A DNA stretch of 12,135 nt from an archaeon (GTDB taxonomy: Archaea > Thermoproteota > QMWL01): assembly GCA_003661605.2 (NCBI GenBank), contig QMWL02000010.1:1-12135 (forward strand), in the 5' to 3' direction. How positions within the stretch are numbered: the stretch's first letter is position 1; each line of letters starts with the position of its first letter. Positions 6,344-12,135 of the stretch are shown here, in pieces. A program made the position numbers and the translations under genes. The notes below the pieces were generated by a model. The model saw nothing but the letters and a program-made list of their open reading frames with translations. It did not search any database and had not been told where the DNA came from.

Positions 6344-6971
6344 GCAAACGGTACTCTACAGCAACTTCTTCAACACTTTTTCCCTCAGGTACAACCACCT
6401 TACGGAAAACTCCCGTACGCCCTACCTCCCGTCGACGAGTAAGAACGCGTACACGCTCTTGAACCGTAGCAATACTCACTCCAAGAACCCGCGCCACCAC
6501 GTGCTCGCGGCCCACAACCTCGTACTCCTCATGACCATCCTCTGTAGGAACGATTAAAACGAGCTGCTTTGTAACTCCCGGCACGCGTCTCCCCTTCTTT
6601 AAACCCTCAAGATCCAGCTCTCCTCCAAATCGGTAGAACTCCCGTTCGGTACAGGACAGCTTTTGGAGAGGGAAGGACACAGTTGTTAGCTCGTCCAAGT
6701 GGATGTACGCTTTAGTAACGTACAGCGGGGTTGCTTTCACAACTTCTCTATACTGCCAGCTAAACCCCGCCTCTGCTAGCGCTACCTCCACCAGATACGA
6801 AGGAACCGGGCGAGGAATGAAGACGTCCACATCGCTTGATGCTCGAACATCCCCCCGCGCAACACTCCCATGCACTACTGGTGCAAGACCACGTTGCACC
6901 AACGCAGTCATGATCGCAAGCGCACGTGACCGTTTCCGGCGAAGAAACTGCCAACGCTCCTCTGTATACAC
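6339..6971 (-). CDS. Nucleotidyltransferase-fold protein (Pol beta superfamily), 210 aa
   Basis: The N-terminal domain carries the Pol beta superfamily nucleotidyltransferase signature: HGSVARGD (34-41) is the Gly-Ser helix motif and DVDVF (47-51) supplies two of the catalytic metal-binding aspartates. The third acidic residue is not certain; the LDELTTV segment is a candidate. The C-terminal third holds a possible winged helix, ARVLGVSIATVQERVRVL (about residues 163-180), with basic residues after it, so DNA or RNA binding is plausible. Family members transfer nucleotides to proteins, tRNA or small molecules, and the substrate here is unknown. The GTG at 6971 is chosen because GGGAGGG (6987-6981) ends 9 nt upstream. 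A longer reading from the ATG at 7040 would overlap the ATPase gene by 32 nt with no Shine-Dalgarno. No HEPN-type partner is adjacent, so a classical MNT/HEPN toxin-antitoxin pair is not supported. Confidence 0.82.
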   Translation of the reverse strand: MYTEERWQFLRRKRSRALAIMTALVQRGLAPVVHGSVARGDVRASSDVDVFIPRPVPSYLVEVALAEAGFSWQYREVVKATPLYVTKAYIHLDELTTVSFPLQKLSCTEREFYRFGGELDLEGLKKGRRVPGVTKQLVLIVPTEDGHEEYEVVGREHVVARVLGVSIATVQERVRVLTRRREVGRTGVFRKVVVPEGKSVEEVAVEYRLL

Positions 6972-6980
6972 AACGCGCTT

Positions 6981-6987
6981 CCCTCCC
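6981..6987 (-). promoter_or_regulatory. Shine-Dalgarno GGGAGGG for the nucleotidyltransferase gene
   Basis: The minus strand has GGGAGGG followed by 9 nt and the GTG at 6971. No comparable site precedes the longer ATG start at 7040, so this site decides the start. Confidence 0.55.
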
Positions 6988-7008
6988 AGTAGCCCCAGCG
7001 ATCTAAAG

Positions 7009-7917
7009 TCAGGCGGTGTACCCGAGTCGCTGAAGCTCATCAGTAAGTGCTTCTATTAGGTTTAACAACCGCTGATATTTTCCGTGAAATTCTTTTCCAG
7101 AGATCCTTCCCTCCCTATGTGCACGCTCGAGGCGGTGTAGCTCCTCCTCTGCTTCAACGAGCCGCCGCCGAAGATAGGTCACAACAGTCTCTTCTTTTGG
7201 AGTTCTCGGTGCCTCCACCAGTTCGGTAGGGCGGTATTCTCTAGTGATTTTTCCATCCTCTATTCGAAGAATTCGGTCCGCAACTCGCGCGATACGTGGG
7301 TCGTGGGTTGCTACAATGACGGTCTTACCCGCTTCATTAACCGCGCGGCGAAGGAGTTCTACTACCTTTGAACCGCTTTCCCAGTCTAGCTCTCCTGTCG
7401 GCTCATCAGCAAGGATGAGCGGAGGGTCGTTTGCGAGCGCGCACGCGATAGCAACACGCTGCTGTTCTCCTCCACTTAGCTCGTCTGGGCGGTGATGCTT
7501 TCGGTGTTCTAATCCTACCATTCGAAGAAGCTCAAGTGCGCGCTGTCGTCGCTGCATCATAGGTTGTCCTGCGAGAACCATAGGCAGCTCTACATTCTCT
7601 AACGCTGTAAGTGAGGGTATGAGGTTGAAGAATTGGAAGATCACACCTACGCGATGTAGACGGTGTTCCTCCAATGTTCGTTCATCAGCTTTGTGAAGCT
7701 CAACGCCAAATACGCGCAGATAGCCTGCCGTGGGCTTATCAATACCCGCTAAGAGATTTATGAGAGTGGTCTTTCCACTACCACTCGGTCCCATAACCGC
7801 CACCATCTCTGCCTTGCGGACGCTCATATAGAGCCCACGAAGTGCGACGACCTTCAGGCGTCCTGTGTGGTAGATCTTAAACACGTCTCGTAGCTCGATT
7901 ACTGGTTCTACCGCCAA
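7009..7917 (-). CDS. MacB/LolD-type ABC transporter ATPase with a C-terminal helical tail
   Basis: This is the nucleotide-binding subunit that powers the permease encoded just upstream. It has Walker A GPSGSGKT (43-50), the Q-loop glutamine at 95 in FQFFNLIPSLTALENVELP, the signature LSGGEQQRVAIACAL (147-161), Walker B LILADE with catalytic Glu172, the D-loop GELD (175-178) and the switch histidine at 205 in ATHDPR. FQFFNLIPSLTALENV is characteristic of the MacB/LolD/FtsE branch. The TTG at 7917 overlaps the permease stop by 10 nt (TTGGCGGTAG); a longer frame back to 8022 would run inside the permease and precede the normal domain start. After the usual end at about residue 230 there is an unusual tail of about 70 residues, charged and helical, including LERAHREGRISGKEFHGKY (about 268-286), which resembles a SHOCT-type motif. 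The molecule exported or extracted is unknown. Confidence 0.93.
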   Translation of the reverse strand: MAVEPVIELRDVFKIYHTGRLKVVALRGLYMSVRKAEMVAVMGPSGSGKTTLINLLAGIDKPTAGYLRVFGVELHKADERTLEEHRLHRVGVIFQFFNLIPSLTALENVELPMVLAGQPMMQRRQRALELLRMVGLEHRKHHRPDELSGGEQQRVAIACALANDPPLILADEPTGELDWESGSKVVELLRRAVNEAGKTVIVATHDPRIARVADRILRIEDGKITREYRPTELVEAPRTPKEETVVTYLRRRLVEAEEELHRLERAHREGRISGKEFHGKYQRLLNLIEALTDELQRLGYTA

Positions 7918-10043
7918 CGTATCAGTTCGATGCTCGCTCTTCGCGCATATATGATTGCTGGCAGTAGCGAAACGAAGAGTAGCACCCCCGCTATTCCTAC
8001 AAGCTCCACCACCAGCTCCCAAGGAACAACTAGTTGAATCGCACCTAGCTCGGGTTCCATGATGTGAAGCATTGCGTTTACCTCCAAAATCAGACCATAT
8101 CCTATCGTAAGCCCTGCCGCTACCCCCACCAACAAACCGATCAGAACCGCAACCAATCCCTCAAACCCGACCAACCGCACGATAAACCGCCGATTCGCTC
8201 CTCTCACACGCCAAAGCCCCAGCTCGCGGCGTCTTTCGACAACTGCTGCTACTGTTGGTGTTGCTACCGCCATTGCTGCGGCAGTACTTCCTAAAATCAA
8301 CTCCCATCGTGCAAGCCCTCCCGCTACCTGTAGAAGCTGAATTCCTGACTGAGGTCCTAGCTGCATTACGTACGCGGTTAGCGATTCTTCAATAATCACC
8401 CAAGGAATTGCAATACTCATCGCAAGCGCTACGGCAAATGCTACTCGGTAAAGGCGTGCTGCATGCCGTTCTACAGCCTTGACAACTTCCCCATAGCCTA
8501 ACCCCAACACCATGTGAAATGCTCGAAAGAGCGCTTGTCGGACCTTTCGAAGACCGAACACGCCTTTCACGAGAACATATGGCAGTATTACGTGGATGAG
8601 TATCAGAAAGATGTTACCGATGAACAGCCAAAGCACTGCAAACACCATCAGAAACACCGACCTCCCTGCATGGTGTAAGATATCAGCAGTTGATACCCCG
8701 AAGAACCACGGCAGTACCCTCATCAGTACAATAGCTGTAAGGATCCGCCACCCCCAGCCTGCTCGGACTTCTCTCGCCTCCTCCTCAATGTATTCCGCAA
8801 CCGCATCTACCGGCTCAATTTCCCGTACTCGTCGCGCCTGCCAAGCATAGACGACACTCGCCACTACACCCATAACCACCACCATCCAAACACCGCCCCA
8901 TTCCCACTCCTGCCAGACAACGTGGAGAATAACGCTATTCTTCCATACAGGGAGAAGCCCTACTGAGGACGAAAATAACGTCAAAAGGATTGCTGCTGTA
9001 GCGAGCGCGACCCCTAGCGTAGCTGTGACAATGCTGGTGGTCACGTGCGCTGCTACTAGCTGATGCACACTAGCACCCCGTACTCGAAGCAGTCCAAGTA
9101 GATGGCGCTGCCGCTCTAACTGAAGGCTCGCAACCTGAGTCAGTACCACAATAGCTACGACGATGAAGGGTGCATAGAAGAATATAGCGAACGCTAGGTA
9201 AAGCCATGTGGACAGCTGTTTATGCTCCCAAAGCTTCTGACCAAGTATATCGTAGAGCCCGTAGAACGGGATGTTATTTAACATCAGCGCGTCCTCTAAC
9301 TGCCAGTGCAGTACTTCAGACTCCGAAATCCCCCAATCAATACCCTTTATAATGAAATCATCAACTTGAACTATGATAAACATAAGTACACTAAGGGCAT
9401 GTGGTATCAGGTTATTATAGACCCATTTAGCAGGTAAGGCGATGTTAGGCTTCTGCTCCCAACGAGTATCCTCTACTGGTAGGAGGGGGGTTACTGTTTG
9501 CCAGTAGGGGCGTGCTGTGTAAACTGCTGACAGAGTGAACGAAGCCCTAGCAGCGCTTTCTGTCGTGTTTCTTATTTCGATGGTTACTATATCCCCTAGT
9601 GACGCACTACATACACGTGCGCACTTTTGTTCTAAAGCTATACCCTCACCAGTCCAAGCTCCTTCCTCAACGACAAAAATCCCGGCTGGCTCGTTAGAGC
9701 CTACTACACAGTTCACATACATGCAACAGTCTCCAACATATGCACAAACCCTCCTATACGGTAAGGTTACTATGAACCCTAGACCAACAATGTGATAATC
9801 AACGTTAAGTATGATATCCTGTAGCTGCTCAAATGTCTTATAATACACTACCTCAGGCGACAGATACGTAACAAAGCCTACAGTACGCCTTCCCCCTAGA
9901 TCCTCCAAAAGCGCGTAGGCAAACCCCTCTGCTGAAGCGAGGTCCATTGTGACGAGAAACGTAGTAAGAATGCACACCGTCAATACGCTAACCGCTAGCC
10001 GCTGCCTGTCGCGAAAGAGGCTGCGTAGAGCGTAAGTTATCAC
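7908..10043 (-). CDS. FtsX/MacB-type ABC transporter permease with two FtsX modules, 711 aa
   Basis: The protein forms the membrane channel part of a type VII-like (MacB/LolCDE) ABC system. A first membrane helix (about 15-35) is followed by a large extracytoplasmic domain (about 36-280). The first FtsX module has helices near 280-305, 330-357 and 384-402, with the coupling segment ERQRHLLGLLRVRGAS (310-325). Two further helices lie near 430-447 and 464-494. The second module has helices near 533-551, 580-601, 627-652 and 675-700, with coupling segment ERRRELGLWRVRGANRRF (603-620). The repeated LxRVRGA is the hallmark that contacts the ATPase. The extracytoplasmic domain has six cysteines at 100, 106, 107, 112, 141 and 145, which is odd and suggests disulfides or a metal site. 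The GTG at 10043 is 27 nt after a TTTATAAG box with no room for a leader, so the mRNA is probably leaderless. The substrate is unknown. Confidence 0.92.
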   Translation of the reverse strand: MITYALRSLFRDRQRLAVSVLTVCILTTFLVTMDLASAEGFAYALLEDLGGRRTVGFVTYLSPEVVYYKTFEQLQDIILNVDYHIVGLGFIVTLPYRRVCAYVGDCCMYVNCVVGSNEPAGIFVVEEGAWTGEGIALEQKCARVCSASLGDIVTIEIRNTTESAARASFTLSAVYTARPYWQTVTPLLPVEDTRWEQKPNIALPAKWVYNNLIPHALSVLMFIIVQVDDFIIKGIDWGISESEVLHWQLEDALMLNNIPFYGLYDILGQKLWEHKQLSTWLYLAFAIFFYAPFIVVAIVVLTQVASLQLERQRHLLGLLRVRGASVHQLVAAHVTTSIVTATLGVALATAAILLTLFSSSVGLLPVWKNSVILHVVWQEWEWGGVWMVVVMGVVASVVYAWQARRVREIEPVDAVAEYIEEEAREVRAGWGWRILTAIVLMRVLPWFFGVSTADILHHAGRSVFLMVFAVLWLFIGNIFLILIHVILPYVLVKGVFGLRKVRQALFRAFHMVLGLGYGEVVKAVERHAARLYRVAFAVALAMSIAIPWVIIEESLTAYVMQLGPQSGIQLLQVAGGLARWELILGSTAAAMAVATPTVAAVVERRRELGLWRVRGANRRFIVRLVGFEGLVAVLIGLLVGVAAGLTIGYGLILEVNAMLHIMEPELGAIQLVVPWELVVELVGIAGVLLFVSLLPAIIYARRASIELIRWR

Positions 10044-10061
10044 GCGTAGTCTTCCTCAAAG

Positions 10062-10072
10062 TCTTATAAAGA
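10062..10072. promoter_or_regulatory. Shared divergent TATA element between permease and surface-protein genes
   Basis: The 47-nt gap between the two divergent starts contains a single strong TATA element. Read on the plus strand it is TTATAAAG starting at 10064, 27 nt before the ATG at 10091; read on the minus strand it is TTTATAAG starting at 10070, 27 nt before the GTG at 10043. The TTATAA core is palindromic. Either orientation gives the TATA-to-start spacing expected of an archaeal leaderless transcript, so one TBP site could serve both genes, or only one at a time. Confidence 0.65.
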
Positions 10073-10090
10073 GAATTTACGCCGGTAGCG

Positions 10091-12135
10091 ATGAGAGCAC
10101 CGCTCTTCCTGATAGTCTTCCTTCTTGTGAGCATGGCAGCGACCGCCTTCCCCGTACGAACTCGCTCCCCTCCCATCAAATCCCCCCAACCCCTCCAAGA
10201 AGCCCCTTCAACCCTCCGCCTCTACCTAGCTAACATTCGGTCGCGCGTCGATTTCTACAACAACAAGCTCCAAGAGGAAAATCTTGAAGCCAACGGATAC
10301 TGCTTCAGCTATGAAGGGCTTGTCACAGAAGCCCCACGAGCAGGCGTACATACTGGCGTAGAGTGGGAGCTACGCAGCTACTCCAAGATGGTTCCCAGCG
10401 GTGTTTCGGGCATGTCTGGCTGCTTAGTCGAGTTTGAATCACCTATTGGAAGCAACTTCACCCTTGCTGCTGGAAAGATTAACGGCACGATATGGCTTGC
10501 ACGAAGCTCAGGAACCGTCGATCAGATCATCATAGAGTTCGCCGTAATAGATTGGAACTCTACCGGTCCCAACATCGAACCCACCACTACTGCTGGCGGT
10601 AGGATTCTCTTCGAAGATGTTCACCCAGACCCTGCTCCTGCGCTCGCTACTGCCGATCGACCGTGGGAGGATTGGCGGTACGACTTCTCCTTTGAACTAA
10701 CGAGCGACCTTGAGATCCCCTATCCTGGTGCTTTCAGAATCGATGAACGAACAGGGCGGCTAATCTTCTACCCCGTTACTCTACGATTACGGATCTGGCT
10801 ACTAACGGATAGCAGCTTCGCAGTCAAGTTCCTCGTATACTCACCCGACTATCCCGCCTACATCGATCTTCCGGTTCGATCTTTACTTAAACCTCGTGTA
10901 TCTATTGAAAACCCTGATGGTGAGAGAGTCACCACCTTCTACACTAACATAGACCCGCAGATACAAGAGGTTCGTATAACTACTGAAATCGACAACGGTG
11001 TAGGGCTTTACGACACTAACTTGTGGATTCGTATCTTAGACGCTGATGGAAACGTTGTTGAGGAAACCTACTGGACCGGATCCGGAGATACGCCGAACGC
11101 TACCGATGGGCTTGCACGCTCATACGTTACAGGCGATTGGTCACCACTACACACCTACTTCTACCGATACGAATCGCCAGTAATTGCTTCTCTCACATGG
11201 TATTACGGCGGGATGGGCGCTGCTCCTGGGGTTTACACAGTTGAAGTCGTTTACCATGGGCTTTCTGGACATGAGGTAACATGGCGTGAGCAAATTGAAC
11301 TCGTTGAGCTTGGGTCTGATAATCTCGTTAGCTTCACTGCTGCAGAGAACCGTACAGGAGAACCTCTTGCCGGGGCTCGCATAATAGTTCACAAGCTGAT
11401 CAGAGTGGAGAACAAGACTGAGGTTAGCCCCTACCCCCGTGTTGCGATCACAGATGAAAACGGCGTAGCATCCATGTACCTTGAGGATGGAAACTATAGC
11501 GTTACCCTTCTATACCAGTTCGAGAACGTGACAAGTACGATAATTCACGTGCCTGAGGAGAAGTCTGTTGCCTTCTCCCCCGTCCTCTACACGGTTAGAC
11601 TGGTTCTCATCGATCGGCACGGCGTTGTACTACCTAACGCGAGCGTTACCCTCTTCATACCTGCTACTGGATATGCACACCTCGTTAACGGAACGAGGTA
11701 TGGGGAAGTAGGCCCTGTTCCTGTCATTCCAACTGATAACCTGACGATCGTTGTATCTTGGCTTGCAACTACTGTTAAAGTGTTCTCAACGCCAGTAACC
11801 CAAGATCTTGACCTAACGCTATCTTGTGATGTCTACCATCTCACCGTCCATGTCGTCGACTGCAACAACGTGCCCATCCGAAACGCGGAAGTGCGTGTAA
11901 TTCTCCCCATCGAGCAACAGGGTACGGTTTACAACTACACCATCTTCTGGGGGTATACCGATGGAGACGGCAACTTCATCGTACCTCTGCCAGCAAACCA
12001 GCCTGTTGAAATCCGCGTAGCGTACGAGGGCTATGAGAAGGTGTTCTCTCCTGTATCCATCACATACGATCAGCTCCTCAACGTCACGTTCGAAGAAGTC
12101 GATGTAACCTACGTCGAGCTACCTCCATACCACAT
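10091..12135 (+). CDS. Secreted, sequon-rich beta-domain surface protein, N-terminal part
   Basis: I read 681 codons without a stop from the ATG at 10091 to the right edge, so the C-terminus is missing. Residues 1-19 form a signal peptide (MRAPLFLIVFLLVSMAATA, likely cut after Ala19), followed by a Pro/Ser-rich linker to about residue 40. The rest is beta-rich: an N-terminal region to about 300, a second to about 415, then three CarboxypepD-regulatory/Cna-B-like modules near 420-490 (GEPLAGARIIVHK then TDENGVASMYLEDGNYSV), 503-575 (DRHGVVLPNASVTLF) and 584-665 (VVDCNNVPIRNAEVRV then TDGDGNFIVPLP). I count 13 N-X-S/T sequons, consistent with N-glycosylation in a crenarchaeal envelope. No catalytic motif is visible, so roles such as S-layer component, adhesin or substrate-binding surface protein remain open. 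It is divergent from the ABC permease and shares its promoter region, suggesting a linked function or regulation. The ATG has no Shine-Dalgarno and is likely leaderless. Confidence 0.88.
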   Translation, partial: MRAPLFLIVFLLVSMAATAFPVRTRSPPIKSPQPLQEAPSTLRLYLANIRSRVDFYNNKLQEENLEANGYCFSYEGLVTEAPRAGVHTGVEWELRSYSKMVPSGVSGMSGCLVEFESPIGSNFTLAAGKINGTIWLARSSGTVDQIIIEFAVIDWNSTGPNIEPTTTAGGRILFEDVHPDPAPALATADRPWEDWRYDFSFELTSDLEIPYPGAFRIDERTGRLIFYPVTLRLRIWLLTDSSFAVKFLVYSPDYPAYIDLPVRSLLKPRVSIENPDGERVTTFYTNIDPQIQEVRITTEIDNGVGLYDTNLWIRILDADGNVVEETYWTGSGDTPNATDGLARSYVTGDWSPLHTYFYRYESPVIASLTWYYGGMGAAPGVYTVEVVYHGLSGHEVTWREQIELVELGSDNLVSFTAAENRTGEPLAGARIIVHKLIRVENKTEVSPYPRVAITDENGVASMYLEDGNYSVTLLYQFENVTSTIIHVPEEKSVAFSPVLYTVRLVLIDRHGVVLPNASVTLFIPATGYAHLVNGTRYGEVGPVPVIPTDNLTIVVSWLATTVKVFSTPVTQDLDLTLSCDVYHLTVHVVDCNNVPIRNAEVRVILPIEQQGTVYNYTIFWGYTDGDGNFIVPLPANQPVEIRVAYEGYEKVFSPVSITYDQLLNVTFEEVDVTYVELPPYH

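Noticed and set aside
7918..8022. N-terminal extension of the ATPase back to 8022
   Set aside because: It runs inside the permease gene, is Gly/Ala/Ser-rich, and precedes the normal first strand of the ABC domain; the TTG at 7917 is the natural coupled start.
11147..11392. Minus-strand open frame inside the surface-protein gene
   Set aside because: It is antisense to a continuous 681-codon frame with a signal peptide and domain structure and has no motif of its own.
1..12135. CRISPR arrays, tRNA or rRNA genes, transposases, integrase sites
   Set aside because: No regularly spaced repeats, tRNA-like arms with a T-loop, or transposase motifs were seen while reading both strands.

Overview
The window looks like a piece of a thermophilic archaeal chromosome, most likely Thermoproteota (Crenarchaeota-type). 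The basis is an Lhr-type superfamily 2 helicase, a DUF763 protein, archaeal TATA boxes about 27 nt upstream of start codons (leaderless transcripts), heavy use of GTG and TTG starts, and an exported protein packed with N-X-S/T sequons. The genus is not identifiable by eye. No RNA genes, CRISPR arrays, insertion sequences or attachment sites were seen, and no stretch of more than about 80 bases lacks a gene.

Layout. Nine genes lie on the minus strand, reading from about 10043 down to 1, and one on the plus strand runs from 10091 off the right edge. In minus-strand transcription order they are: a two-module FtsX/MacB-type ABC permease (7908-10043); its ATPase (7009-7917), overlapping by 10 nt; a nucleotidyltransferase-fold protein (6339-6971); a polytopic membrane protein (5493-6314); a DUF763 protein with a helix-hairpin-helix (4255-5412); two proteins I do not recognise (3678-4295 and 2875-3690), each overlapping its upstream neighbour; a 681-residue coiled-coil protein (799-2844); and the N-terminal third or so of an Lhr-like helicase (1-758, cut by the left edge). 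The plus-strand gene encodes a secreted, probably glycosylated beta-rich protein (10091-12135, cut by the right edge).

How the parts may work together. The permease and ATPase form an ABC system of the MacB/LolCDE type. They are transcribed divergently from the secreted protein, and the two promoters appear to share one TTATAA core centred 24 nt from both start codons. This suggests co-regulation of a transporter and a cell-surface protein. The second functional block is DUF763, the two unknown proteins and the coiled-coil protein, tightly packed and followed by Lhr. Helix-hairpin-helix and Lhr both point to nucleic acids, so this block is the best candidate here for an undescribed system, but that is inference from neighbourhood only. 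TATA-like boxes in front of the membrane protein, the coiled-coil gene and lhr suggest that the minus-strand cluster is several overlapping transcription units rather than one operon.
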